From NCBI GenBank assembly GCA_019828595.1, contig JAHQRK010000011.1, forward strand, positions 1,674,001-1,738,000: a stretch of 64,000 nucleotides of DNA, in the 5' to 3' direction. The position numbers and the translations under genes are program-made. This DNA comes from Aphanomyces cochlioides. Its lineage: Eukaryota > Oomycota > Saprolegniomycetes > Saprolegniales > Verrucalvaceae. Shown here piece by piece: positions 32,821 through 45,120 of the stretch. Every line of letters starts with the position of its first letter. The stretch's first letter is position 1. The notes below the pieces were generated by a model, which saw only the letters and a list, made by a program, of their open reading frames with translations, did not search any database and was not told the origin of the DNA.

Positions 32821-33537
32821 TTACTCTGCGGTGAACCCCTTCAATGCAATCAAGAAGAGAAGACCTTCGATCGTCGCCAGCGCGAAAAAAGCCACCCAGA
32901 ATCCAAGTGCGTGGTAACCAAAGCCCAACGTGTAGCCAACTTGGTGCATGATGCGCGCGAAGCCAAAGACGCACACGGCGACAAAGACTGGGAATGGAAA
33001 CACTTGGCATGCCACGGCAAGTCCGGCCACGAGCACACCAAACGTCTCTGTCAAATGCTGCAACGACCGATTCGCACGATTGTACGCACCGATTGCCCCG
33101 TCTTCGTTGAACACAATCGCGTTGTCCTTGCCATCCTTGCCGATCGCCTTGAAAATGAACGGGTTGGAGCGTAAATTGCCCGAGGAGAACCGCATGATCT
33201 GCGACTTGAACACCATCGGATACGTGTTGAGAAACGACAGGGTTCGACCCAAGACGACGACAGCTAGTGCTCCCCAGTGCATATCGTTCGCCGCTACGAC
33301 TTGAATCCGCTTGTCAAACGTCGATCGCTCCTTTGAATAGATGGCATACGCAATGGCCGTGCCGATCAAGAGGGGCACGATGAAAAACACCGTGACGGGA
33401 ATATACGACACTTTCTTCTCGTCGTCCTTCATGGCTGGCAAACCCGAATCCAAGACTTCTTGCTTGTCATCGTCAGCAGTCAAACTTGCTTGGTATTGTC
33501 CATTCAACAGCGATGTATCGGTCAATATCATCTTCAT
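32821..33537 (-). CDS. MAPEG-like membrane protein 3
   Basis: 238 aa, single exon, ATG at 33537. It is clearly paralogous to MAPEG-like protein 2: DSGLPAMKDDEKK near residue 31, then IPVTVFFIVPLLIGTAIAYA, VVVLGRTLSFLNTYPMVFKS, IGAYNRANRSLQHLTETFGV and GFARIMHQVGYTLGFGYHAL. It has four membrane segments. The N-terminal extension (TDTSLLNGQYQASLTADD) is longer than in paralogue 2. It sits about 9 kb from the tandem pair, with CSRNP-like copies H-K in between. An ER membrane glutathione/lipid enzyme role is inferred from family. Confidence 0.8.
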   Translation of the reverse strand: MKMILTDTSLLNGQYQASLTADDDKQEVLDSGLPAMKDDEKKVSYIPVTVFFIVPLLIGTAIAYAIYSKERSTFDKRIQVVAANDMHWGALAVVVLGRTLSFLNTYPMVFKSQIMRFSSGNLRSNPFIFKAIGKDGKDNAIVFNEDGAIGAYNRANRSLQHLTETFGVLVAGLAVACQVFPFPVFVAVCVFGFARIMHQVGYTLGFGYHALGFWVAFFALATIEGLLFLIALKGFTAE

Positions 33538-34316
33538 GCTCCAAAATTGAAAATGATCTCAAGTTGATCCATGTCATCTGACAACTATCTGACGGTTCAC
33601 TTTGTTATCGCAATACTGCAGAAAATTATAAACATTTTTGAGATTCCAATTCACTCGATTGCTACTGCAGCTTCATGAGCTGACCAACTCATCATGTAGA
33701 CAGAAGAGTCGAATATGTTCACAAGCGTGAACGTTAGCAAGACTTTGGTGGCCCTGCTTTACTTGGACATGGCTCCATGACTACTAAACGATAATGGACA
33801 ACATGATAAATTTATGGAGGTCAAAATGATTGCGATATCGACGCGACTCGCAATGGCCTCTGTTTACAAGTGTAGTAACTTATCGCAATCGGAGCAATCG
33901 CCACGTTTATTCTCATCGATTCATTTTGGTATCTCAAGTCCAGAAGTACCGTGTCCATTTGAACTTATGGTCAAGCATGGTTTACTATTTTGGAGAATTG
34001 ATCCATTAGAGTTGATCGATCGATGATCTTATATATATAAGGCCATGGAGCTAATTGTTATACTTTAGAGCATATCTTGGCACGTTAGTTTGCCCTTCTT
34101 GGTTGCTTTTGACGCCCTGGTCGTCTAAAACTGTGTTATCCTTGTTACTTTAGAGTTTACTTGAATAAATTCAGATTTTGAACCAATAACATACCGAAAA
34201 AATAATATTTTTGACCAATTAAATGATATTTCGTTTGAAATCTTTAGATCGTCCTCGTATCCGGAAGAATTCAAATCGATTATCCGGATGACTTAACTCG
34301 AAGAGGTGCTTCCTGC
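33538..34316. other. AT-rich divergent intergenic region
   Basis: It lies between the divergent MAPEG-like gene 3 and TBC1D31 and contains a TATATATATA run near 34030. No gene is recognised. It presumably holds both promoters. Confidence 0.45.
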
Positions 34317-37300
34317 ATGGTGTATGAAGTGCGCTTGAAGCTCGGGACGGATGAAGAAGGCGTTCTGTGGCCGCGTCGGCCTCAGATTGGACCATCAGGA
34401 CTCATTGGATGCTTGAGGAATCTTCCGCTCCGAACATACAAAAGCGGAAATCCACCCAGTGACGTCCAGCAGCATGAGATGTTTGGATACGCTCGCTTTC
34501 GTTGTGTTGCCTTTTCTGCTGCTGGTGATATCTTTGCAGCGGTGGACGAAAAAGGACGCGTATTTGCATTCTTTCCACTGCGAAATCGATACGCTCTCGT
34601 TTGCCATTTGGGCACGCCGGCGCTCGAATGTGCATTTAGCCCTCAACAACGAACAGAACTGCTTGTCACGTGCGAAGACCTCACCGTTCGCTGCGTGGAT
34701 GTTCACTCGAAGACGCTGGTCAGTACACTGCGTGGTCATCGTCAGATTCCAACTTGTGTTGCATTCCAACTACCGGGTCAATTGGCGCTCACAGCTTCTG
34801 CAGACGCAGTCATCATGTGGGATTCAGCCAACTGGTCTCGCTTTAGAACTCTGAACGCAGGTTTTGTCGTTTCTCTCATTAGCTGCCTTATCAAAAATGT
34901 CTAGGTCCTGGTGTCGAAGCGGCTCAGTTTGTAGGCAATGGAGAGCTTGTAGCTGTATGTTTCAAGGACGATTCAATATTAATGTGGGAGCTGAGCACAT
35001 TGGCATTGCATTACCGCTTTACACTGCCTGAGTACGAACATGCACCAGGCTTAAAACGCTTCTGCGTGTCTGAAAACTGCCAAGTCATCGTCGCGAGGTA
35101 CCTATCAGCATCTACGTTATCATCCATACTGGCTCTAGCGGCGAGACACCATTTATATACGTGTGGGAATTCGAGTCCCAGACTCTCATTCGCATCATTG
35201 AGCTACCAGCTACCGTTCAACGCATCGTAGAGGTATGATTGAGACAGCATGCTTCAGCTTCACCTTTGGCAATAGCATGTCTTCGTCCCATTGACATCTA
35301 ACATCGTTGGGGTACTGGGAGACGATGGCCAGTTGAATTTCCTTAATGTCACTTCAAAGCAACCCAAGGTGTCGTTGCAAATTGCGCATAAAATCAAAGC
35401 TATGACTGCATTTGCGCTGGACCTCCACGGGAAATACCTCGCTGCATGCACAAGGTAAAGCTGTCAACTTGTATCAATTCAATTGATGGACCCAGCGACG
35501 GCTGTCTAGTCTTGTATGATTTGGACATTGCGCGAGAAACGGCCTACAAAATTCAAGACATTCGGCAGCGCGCCGATGTTGATGACTTGGCCTTCTTGCC
35601 ACACCGATCTGCTTTGCCGAATCAATCATCGCAATTAATGGATTCCCTTTTCGGTGCTCCATTTCAAAAGACAAATGACGAAGTTCTGGCTGATTCACCA
35701 CAGCCCCAGGCAGCGCAGCCGTCTGTCCCCATGGCAACCATCCACAAGACAAAGAAATCCCGACCATACTTGAATCCACAGGAGTATGCAGTTCAGCACA
35801 ATCGTCTACAACAGTTACTCGGCTCTTATGGTCGATTTCCTGAGAAGTACCGCCTCCTTGCTTGGAAATATCTGCTTCGACTACCAGAAAATAACGCCAC
35901 CTTTGAGCATCTCCTTGCCAAAGGCGATCATCCTGCAACGCTGCGGCTACACGAGACATATCCAATCCAGAATCAAAGATTATTTCGGCGACTAAAGCGA
36001 ATTCTGAGCGCCCTGGCATTTTGGTGTCCGATTTATGGTGAAGTACAATCCGTGCCAGCCCTCGTCTTCCCCTTTGTCAAAGTGTGTGCCAACAACGACC
36101 TCGTTGCATTTGAGGTTGTTTTGAGTGTACTGCTTCATTGGGGACGTGATTTCGTTCTTCAATATCCCCATCCACCTCGTCATCAACTCCTCCGCCTCGA
36201 CCAGACTCTCCAAGAACGAGATCCACAACTTCATGCTCACTTTTCATCACATCGGATCTCCCCCGAGGTACGTCCAGCGACTTATTGACCAACATGTGAT
36301 GCATTTAAATAGGATTACGGCTGGTCGTTGGTTTCAACTGCATTCAGTGAAGTCTTAACCCGGGACGATTGGCTATGCCTTTGGGACAACTTGTTTGCCT
36401 TCTGGGATAAGCCATCACTATTGTGGGCGGCTGTTCTGGCCTTCTTACATCAAGTTCGCAGTACACTTCTTCACGCTTCAAGCTCAACAGCTATCCAAGC
36501 TACTTTTCGGCAGCAGCAACCCATCCAAACAAAGCATTTTATCGCCAATTTACATTCAATTGAAATGACTACGCTGGCTAAAGTCGTGGGGGATGATGAT
36601 GCGACGAAGTATTTCCCTCTCTCACTAGGCCAATACCCTGTCTTTAAGCGGTATCCATCGTTCGTGGTCGACTATCAAATTCAGGTATGCCTTGCATGAT
36701 GGTGATGTCTAAATCCTTGCTGTAGGAGCGGAATCGGATAGCATCGGAAGAAGCTGCGATTGAAGCCAAGCGTAATTTACTAGTACAGATTGAATCCCGT
36801 ACACGAGAACTCGAGCAAGCGCATAAAAAGTGGATGAATGACAAAGCCCAAGTCCTCGAAGCTGAGCACCGTCGTCGCATTGAGAGCATGCAAGCTGAGA
36901 AGGCTCGGCTCATGGAAATTAATATTTTGCATGAACAAACCAAGGAGCGTCGATTGAAACAAGTAAGACGACAACTTGTCGGTGTGGTAGTCATTGAACT
37001 GTAGATCGCCCTGATGGAGCAAAAGGCTCGAGAGGCGCTGGAGGAATCATCGAAAGTCCTTCGGGCAGAGCATGATCGCTGGATGGACGAGCTACACATG
37101 CATATGGAGAAGGAAAAGTGGCGCAACCAGCAGCAAGTTGACGAAGAGGAACTTGTCCGCCTTGAGCTCGATGCAGAGAGAAGGGTGACAGAGTTGACCA
37201 AAGACCGAGAGCGAGAAGAAAGACTCCAATCGATGCGAATTGAATTCTTTGCTCAATTACGCGAACAAGAAATACGTGACCAAATGGTATTTACCCCAAA

Positions 37301-38844
37301 ATGGATTGCAAATCTGAATTTTTCGGCCAGGTGTTTGATGCATGGAAAGAAGAAGACCGACGAGCTGTTGCAGAGCAACAAAGCAAGCGACAACAAATGG
37401 AAAGCAAGCAGCAAGAACGAGAAGAGGCCAAACTTCGTCGTGAATGGCAGGCCAAATTCAATGAGCAGCGACTGCAAAAGGAACGGCAGATGCAGCTCCT
37501 GGCGCAAGATAGGTCGATGAGGCCGAACCCCACTGCAAACAATCTCGATGACGCCGAGAGCGAAGATTACACCAACGCGACAAACGAATATCCACCTGAT
37601 AGACCATCACCACCAACGCCAACAAGCTTAACATCACAGGAAGTTGAAACTCCACCTCTCCAAGCGCCGTCACCGCAAGCACCTCCACATCAACCTCAAC
37701 AACGAACGCCGCCCCTCCAAGCGCCGTCACCGCAAGCACCTCCACATCTACCTCAACAACGACCGGCAAACACATCTCAAATAGAACCAACTCATACTCC
37801 GCCACCTCAGGCACGTGAGGTTCATCCTCACCCAGCACAAGTACAATCACCAACTCCTGCACAAATATCCCCACCAAGTCCAAGTGTCACTTCAGAACCT
37901 ATTGATGACGTATCTGCAAGGCCACAACCGCCCAAAACTGTCAGTTCCGAGCGTCGTTACCATGTAGGCACGAGCGACATTGGCGATGAGGTTCCACCAT
38001 TAGTTCAGGATCTGCCGTCGCCCACAACTTCATATCTATCTCTGCAAAGTCTGCCTCAAGTGCCCCCCATACAAGCTCGACCCCATGAAGCAGCACGCCA
38101 ACAAGCTTCATTCCAACAAGCACTATCACAGCCAATTCCCCAATCACTGCCAAATCTATCTGCCACATTACAAAAGGATTCAAAGGAAAGCAGTCGAATA
38201 TCATACAAATGGAGTGATCGAGAGCTACTGCAACATGCTTTGGATGAACTCAGTAGCGACGAAGACGAAGGCCCTGTGGTGCGACCGCGTGCCCTGCCCC
38301 CATCCCGACAAATGAGTCAGCTGGAACAAGACTTGCGTGCCGAGTTTTCAGATTTGAGTGGCTCTGACGGTGCCGAGAGCTTGGAGCAGCGACCCCTTTC
38401 AGAGCTTGAGCGCGATTTGGAAGACTTGATCGGCGACGACTCCGATGACGATGAGCGATCCACATCCCCTCGCTCATCGGTAGACTTAAAGTCACTGTTT
38501 GCCCATGTGAACCAGCCCCCGGTCCAAGTGTCAGTTCCAGCTCCTCCCCCAGCCCCCACAACCTTGCCTGATCGAGACAGATTGACTGAGACGACCAGAA
38601 AGTTGCTCCAGCTTCGATCCAAGCTGTCCGATTTAGAAACTATGGCGAAGCAAACTGTCCCGGTACGAGTTCCTCCCCCCCAAATGCCCTTTATTCTGTA
38701 CTGTCACTATAGGTCGAGGTAGAAGAAAAACTGGACGCGAGTGCTTCAGAGGACAAAGCTGAACATACGAAATTGCTCGAACGGGCCAAAGAATTGCTGG
38801 AGCAGCACGCCGCGCGACTGCGCCGTGAGAGCGACCACGCGTAA
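34317..38844 (+). CDS. TBC1D31: TBC1D31 (WDR67) orthologue, WD40-TBC-coiled-coil protein
   Basis: 1378 aa from ten exons: 34317-34860, 34905-35097, 35139-35232, 35276-35454, 35496-36267, 36313-36684, 36726-36962, 37005-37286, 37331-38662 and 38713-38844. All introns are GT...AG of 41-50 nt, and the frame closes over 4137 nt. In animals TBC1D31 is a centriolar-satellite protein needed for cilium formation. WD40-like blades occupy roughly residues 1-400. The TBC domain (about 445-650) has YGRFPEKYRLLAWKYLLRLP, LSALAFWCPIYG, PFVKVCANNDLVAFEVVLSV and TAFSEVLTRDDW. Long coiled coils follow (about 719-960), then a Pro/Gln-rich low-complexity region and a short C-terminal coiled coil. The dual Arg/Gln finger motif of active RabGAPs is not evident, as in animal TBC1D31. 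It fits a zoosporic organism. Confidence 0.93.
37652..37766 (+). repeat. 57-bp tandem repeat in TBC1D31 exon 9
   Basis: Two near-identical 57-bp units encode the 19-residue unit LQAPSPQAPPH[QL]PQQR plus linker. It lies in the Pro/Gln-rich disordered part and may vary in copy number between strains. Confidence 0.8.
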
Positions 38845-39077
38845 AGGCGCCATTGTCATGATGGAAATAAAACGTTTTTTCAAAATTTATACTTGGTTTT
38901 TGTATTGACCATTCAACTAGTCGCTGAAAAAAGGTCCCATGTGTATCTATCGTGGGTAGAAAATACGTTTTATATGTTAAACGCGTTAAAGATATCAGCT
39001 TACGATGTCTTATTGTCAAAGCTCACGGCACGCAGCGTGCCAGTTGGTCTGACGCATATCCCAATTTGCGCGCGAAG

Positions 39078-40617
39078 ATGAAGGGAAAACGGCAGGGAGC
39101 ATGGATGTCACTGCGCAATTTGATCATAGGATGCGTCATTGTGATCGTCGTCTTCCAGGCGTACGTGGTTTTTACAACATTCAATCGGGGCAGCACTCGA
39201 ACCCACCTGCGGTCAGGTAATTCGCACTGGTGGCCTGATCTGCTGCACTTGAACCGCTTGAACGAACTCTGTTTGACGAAAGGCGACACGGTCATCTCGT
39301 GGAAACCCCAGCAACAAACCGAAATCCTCACCCAGGACATGGATCCTGAAGTTCTCCTCGCGGAGCTGCGCCTGTGCCCCGAAGTCGACATCTTCTTACC
39401 TGTTGGGATTCGTTCCCACGGTTATTGCGAAGATGCAATGGCGTATGTGAAATTCCTCAAGACGCGTGCATTGCCAATGTGGGTCTTTAACATGGAATTC
39501 AAAGACCACAACGGTACCTTGACATGGATCAAACGAGGTTCAAATGACGAACGCTGCTCGTAGGCAAGGTCTACACGTATTTTGATCTGTGCCCAAGCTC
39601 TGCCGTCATGTTTATGAACCATTACTGGGATGGCTTGGATAAAAAGAGCACATTTCCACCGCAAAAGAAGATTGTCCTCATGCCCAATGTGGAAATGTAC
39701 GAGCTGGGAGCTCAACATTACCAGCGAGCCGACTATGTGATCGCGAAAACCAAAGATGGCTACCGTCGTATCACCAATTGGTAAGACATTGTCCTAGCTT
39801 GATCCCGTTGATGTCATGCGTCATCAGGTATAAAATCAAAGGCAACAATCTGCGCAACACCCAAGTTATCTATGCCCAGCACACGACGAGCGACCCCACA
39901 ACTACTGCAGCCGTGAAAGCTCAAGAAGACCCGAAGTTCGGCCCGATCGCTCCAAAGAATTTTGAAACACTGAGTGTGTTCCATGCCAACGGCCGAAGTA
40001 CTCAAAAGAACACACCGAAGATCCTCGACTGCTGGAATGACCGCCCCGACATGCCCATGCTCCATGTCTACTCCAATGACGAGCCATCCAACACGACTTA
40101 CTGGAACCATTTCAAGAAGAAGACTCCCCTGAATCTCAAATACCACAATGGCGAGTTCATTGAGCCAGCTCAATTCGGCAAACTCATGGCTGAAGCATCG
40201 GTTATCCTGTGCCCAAGTATTACTGAAGGGTGCGAGGCAACTCGATGGACGCCACTGAGCTGACTTGAATGAATTCGTAGGTTTGGCCATTACATTAACC
40301 AAGCTCGAGCTGCCGGTGCTCTCGTCGTGACGACTGATGCCGTCCCGATGAGTGAATTCATCGACGTCAATAGCGGTGTACTCGTTAAAAATGCTGTCGC
40401 ACGGCCCACTCATAGCAAAGTTCTCATGGGCAATGACGACACCGAGTTTGATGTGACACCGAACGACATTTGTGCCGCCATGGACGAGATTTTAGCGATG
40501 ACGCCACAGGAACGGGCGCAAAAAGCACGTGAAGGCCAGCAGCGGTATTTTGACCAGCTCCAATTTTTCAGCGATCGCATGGAGGACTTTCGAAGCACTT
40601 TGCGGAGTAACATGTAG
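39078..40617 (+). CDS. type II membrane glycosyltransferase (GT4/GT1-like)
   Basis: 463 aa from four exons: 39078-39513, 39564-39780, 39828-40229 and 40281-40617, with introns of 47-51 nt and exact frame. The ATG at 39078 places a signal anchor at about residues 11-33 (LRNLIIGCVIVIVVFQAYVVF), as in Golgi-resident transferases. The C-terminal half has CPSITEGFGHYINQARAAGA followed by LVVTTDAVPMSEFI, the nucleotide-sugar binding E-x7-E type segment of retaining glycosyltransferase group 1, with SGVLV further on. The N-terminal part (DIFLPVGIRSHGYCEDAMAY, VLMPNVEMYELG) fits the acceptor lobe. Donor and acceptor are unknown. It follows TBC1D31 by 234 bp on the same strand. Confidence 0.85.
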
Positions 40618-41286
40618 AATTGTATTTACTAGTTGAACCAACAGCAGACCCGTGCAATCTTTCCCTGCTCTCCCCCAATCCAAAACACAAACGACCAACT
40701 GACGCGGTCGTGGCAAAATGCAGCGATTCACTCCCCACTCTGTCGAATTTTACCACTTTGAGATACGCACGGGCAAGAAAAGTACTCTCTGCTATTAATA
40801 GGTTCCATGTTGATAAATGGGTGTGATATGAGCTCACTACGGCAAGAAATCAGTCGGTCCTTTCAATATTCTCCCTAGAAAGTTTCGATTTGCTTCATCC
40901 CCCACAATGAAACCAAAGCAGCATCACAAAGCAATCCAAATTAACATCACCAAAATGGGATTGATTATGCCCTTGCAACACATGCCTACATGCTGATGCA
41001 ATCGTATGCAGGTTCTTCCTTCACCACTGGAGACAGCTAGCGCTAGTTTCATAGCTGACGCGAGAGGAATGAAATCTCTTCGTAGTTGGCCTGCTGTCGC
41101 ATTGACCAGTAGAGACAAGACAAGTCTAATTAGTGAGAACGTCCACGTACCGTATCTGGTATGTTATTTCGGTGCCTGTCGACGACCAAATATAATACCC
41201 TGTATGACCTGTGCACATTCAATACTTATCAGAATCAATAAAATAAGATTTCTGAGGTTGTACTGCCATTCGTGGTTTTCACTGAC
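40618..41286. other. intergenic, left flank of a transposase pseudogene
   Basis: No gene is recognised, and I could not identify a terminal inverted repeat for the transposase that follows. Confidence 0.45.
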
Positions 41287-42790
41287 ATGCGAAAGCATCA
41301 TCGTCTTGCTTCGGGTCGACCGTCAGTCAAAGGCAAATCTCGCAAAGGGCCCAAGAAATACTCACATACATTTACTGATTATTCATTTAAGTGGCTGGTC
41401 GTTCAAGAGTACATAAAGAATGGGCTCGGTGTGGCTGGTCTGTCGAGTGCAATGTCGAAGTACTTCCCTGACATGAGTGGAAAGCGAGAGGTATCGACGA
41501 AAAAGAAAATTCAAGCTTGGTTTCGCAATCGAAATTCAATCGAAAAAAAGCAAAAAACCCTGCCTCTGCAAAGAAGATGTCGAATCGCCGCATCGACCAA
41601 GCCACAGTTCTCGATATCGAGACTGAAAAACGAATTGCTGACTGGGTTGTTGGACACCGTCTTGACGGTGTGCCGGTTAGCAGTCTTTTATTACAACAGT
41701 ATGCTTTGCAGGTTGCTAGCGAGAAGAATCTACTGGTGTGTCAATTTAAAGCAAGTGGACATTGGATTAAATCGTTTATGAAACGACATGAGTTATCCAT
41801 GCGATGTCAAACTCGATGCGGAAACAAAACCGCTGCCGAAGGAGATGAAGCGTTGAAAAGCTTCAGTGAAAAAGTATTGAAATTGATCCAAGAAAATGAT
41901 ATATCCGACGTCCTGAATGCCGACCAAACAGCAGTGAATTACAAATATCTAGGGAGGAAAACCATCAATGCTGTGGGTGAAAAACGTGTGTGGATACGAA
42001 CGAGTGGTCAAGAGAAGCAACGAGCAACTGCGATGCTTCTTGCCGACTCCAAGGGTAAAAAATATCCCTTGTTTATTGTCCTAAAAACAGCAAAAAGTAC
42101 AGTGAAGAAAAATGTACTCGAAAACCTTGATCAACGTAACGGCGTTGGCAAGATTGTATGGAAAGAGATTGTTGAAATTCAAGACGAATTCTCTGCACAA
42201 CTCTATGGAAATCCTACAGCTTGGTGGAACACAAAAATTTCATTAGAGTTTATCAAATATCACTTTGGTTACCGTGCCGGGAAAAATTTGAAGCCAATTT
42301 TGCTGCTGTGGGATGATTTTTCTCCACATTTTGCCCCCAAGTCCTTGAATTGGCATCGTCATTAAATGTGATTCTTGAAAAAATCCCACCTGGATTCACT
42401 TGGGTTTGTCAGCCAGCGGATGTTTCTTGGATCAAACCTTTTAAGACAATGATGAAGAATAATTGGATTCACCACTTACAAAAATCTGTAAAAAATCATG
42501 ACCCTAGTACGGGAGCATTCAACCTTTGCGCACCGACTCGCCGAGATCTTGTCAAATGGGCGTCAAACGCGTGGAATACCTTGAGCACTAAGACTATCAT
42601 TAATGGCTTTGAATTGTGTGGGCTAATTGCCAATACCTCGAACAATGAAGCCAGTGAAGAGCCAATAGACGACGACAGCAACGACGGAGACGACGTGTTT
42701 GATTCAATTGTCGAGCTTGCAAGGGAAGCAGACGCAATTCGCATTGAAACAGATATTTTTGGTGACGTGATCTATGAAGTCGTTGTTTAG
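41287..42790 (+). pseudogene. pogo-like DDE_1 transposase, two frameshifts
   Basis: From the ATG at 41287 a basic, helix-turn-helix-like N-terminus reads in one frame (GKSRKGPKKYSHTFTDYSFK ...). Near 41548-41570, in adjacent A runs, the frame changes to NPASAKKMSNRRIDQATVLD. That frame holds the first catalytic Asp (VLNADQTAVNYKYLG) and the second (ILLLWDDFSPHFAP). In a C run near 42335 it changes again to ELASSLNVILEKIPPGFTWV and the third Asp (CQPADVSWIKPFK). The catalytic D-D-D set is present but split over three frames. Both breaks are in homopolymers, so recent decay or base-count errors are equally possible. No clear TIR was found. Confidence 0.85.
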
Positions 42791-43277
42791 ATTTCGTAAC
42801 TCATAATGAAATGTGACTTACCAGTCTCTTGTTTGTCGTCTCCGCCGTTGCTGTCATCAATGTTGGCCCCACACTGTCTTCATTGTTCGTGGTATGTCGA
42901 TGTGCCTTGGTGCGCAAGGTACGCAACGTGGTTGACCCCCATCGGCTCGTCGATGCGTGTGTGATCTGCAGAATCTTAAAAAATGGCAAATTCAAATTCT
43001 GTCTGTGTAAATTAGCCAATAAGAATATTTCATGGCCAACTGACAGAACAAAAAAAGATATTTTTGTATACTCAGCTCAAGTAAAAGCATTTTGATTGAA
43101 AAATAGACGTATATTATAAGCTTGAAGAATTTATGTAACAAATTTTGCGGTGTAGTCTATTTAAATCGAACAATTTCCTATGATATTCTATAAACTACAT
43201 TATATTGTATATTCTGCGAATCTTAGAACATCAATATATAGAGGTTATTTTTTTGTTTTGGCACCGAATTAACAATA
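42791..43277. other. AT-rich intergenic spacer
   Basis: AT-rich sequence between the two transposase regions; no gene is recognised. The right half (43030-43270) is almost featureless A/T. Confidence 0.5.
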
Positions 43278-44851
43278 CAGTCAACTCCATCAGTAGGGAC
43301 CCCCATTAAAATAAATATACCTCTATATTTTATACAATATTTTATTATAAAGGTTTACTGCAAATCTATATTACCCAACGTTAAGTTCAGAGAAACGCAA
43401 AACGAGCAACTCCTCTGGCTCGTATTGAGCAACATACCGCACATGCCTCCAGCAATTGGAAATGGTTTGCGCTGAGACCTCACTCCACGCCTCATACAAC
43501 CACTGTAGGCTTTCATGAAGAGTGCATTTGTATGGGTTGACGACACCGGCATCAGATCTTTCAACAGCGTTCTGCATCAGCTTCGCTTTGTGACGCTTTT
43601 TGGTCGCGGCAATTATGCCGGCGTCTTGGGGCTGAAGCAGTGACGTTGTATTAACTGGTAGAAAGTGCAGCTTGACATTACTCATCGGCTTGACTTCTTT
43701 ATGAGTAGAAACATTGTCAAGAAGAAGCAAGATTTTGCGATTCTCTCTCGCCATGACTTCGTTCAAGTTTTCAAGCCAATCCTCGAAGATGCTTCGAGTC
43801 ATCCAAGACTTTTTGTTGCTACAGTAAGTAAAACCATGCTCCCGTGGAGATTTACCATTGAAACAGCGTGGTCGAGCAGCAGATCCAATGACAAGAGGGG
43901 GGAGTTTTTCACTTCCATCGGCATTCGCCGTGAACAAGACGGACACTCGCTTCTTGGACAGCTTCTTCCCTGCTCTAGGTTTTGTTGCAAGGCAACGGTT
44001 TGGTTCAGCGTTCCATGGTAAGCGTGACTCGTCACAGTTGAAAATGTCTCGCAATTGATAGGATTCAGTAAGCTTCATCAACTCCGGGACGGCTTGTTTT
44101 GCTGCTTTAAAGTCGGCATTTCCACTTTCACCATGCAAAATGAACTCACGAATGTTGTGGCGCTTCTTGAAGCCAGTCAACCAGCCGCTGGACAGCTTCA
44201 AATCGAGCTGATTCCCCATGCTTTGTAGAATGCGTTCAGCCTTCGTAGTAATTATTTGTCCAGATAACGCAATGCCGTCTTTTTCTTTGTCTTGAAACCA
44301 CGACCAAAGTTCTGTTTCCTACTCGAGTGAAGCAAACGAATGAACTTGCTTCCTGTCGGATTGCAATTGATCAGTGTCCAAGCCAAGGAGACGCGACTTG
44401 GTTTGGAGAATTCGAGTGATGGTGGACTTCGTCGGTGGTTTATTGAGCTTAAATTCACGTGTGCCCAAACGACAAGATCACTTCGAGTCCAATGCGGATT
44501 CTGTTCTTGGATTTTGACTATAGTAATCTTCTGTTTGATTGTCAAATGTTGGCGCATGGTCAATCAAGAAAGAAAGTGAATGCACACGGGCCTCTATCGA
44601 TTGACTCCACCTCAAAACAATGACCATTCATTTAGATTTTTGAATTGCGTGATATCTTCAATCTCTTATACCTTTCATATATGAAAGCCTCTTATATGTT
44701 TTACCTTCGATGATGTTGCTGAGGTGCTGTCCTCATTGTTCGATGGTGAAATTGCCTCAGTATCGTGAAACCTTATGATATTATACCTTTCTGTTTTGAA
44801 TTCTCTATAAATTAATATTGACTGAGGGGTCCTTACTGGTAGAGTTGACTG
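43278..44851 (-). mobile_element. Tigger/pogo element with TIRs and TA duplication
   Basis: 1574 bp bounded by TA (43276-43277 and 44852-44853). The termini are inverted: CAGTCAACTCCATCAGTAGG on the left and, complemented, CAGTCAACTCTACCAGTAAG on the right, both continuing into GACCCC. The TA duplication and CAGT terminus are typical of pogo/Tigger. Subterminal sequence includes ATACCTCTATATT. It contains one decayed transposase gene on the minus strand. Confidence 0.9.
43371..44557 (-). pseudogene. Tigger-like DDE_1 transposase, decayed
   Basis: The N-terminal helix-turn-helix (MRQHLTIKQKITIVKIQEQN) reads from the ATG at 44557. A frameshift follows within about 100 bp, after which a CENPB-like segment (NKPPTKSTITRILQTKSRLL) can be read in another frame. 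A TAG stop lies near 44320. The catalytic half is open (44219 to 43371) with Asp residues in FNCDESRLPWNAEP, LLLDNVSTH and QPQDAGIIAATKKRHK, the D-D-D set of the family. The transposase cannot be made as one chain, so the element is probably immobile unless helped in trans. Confidence 0.88.
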
Positions 44852-45120
44852 TACCAGACACGGGTAGTTGTGGCACTCACCTAGATACGCAACCATACAA
44901 AATACAATTGGGGTTTCTAGCTCTGTCAGTACAAGACAATACGAAATAGGCCAGGGAATTGGGCATCACAGGAGCGAAGTTTATGTGATGAGCACATCAG
45001 AGAATTAACGTTACAGCGTTGCGGCGAGATGGTAAGTTCAACTTTTGATTGCACGGGGACGCAAACCAGACACACGAGATGCAATTTATTTTGGCATGTG
45101 GAGGAAGATTATCAACGCAT

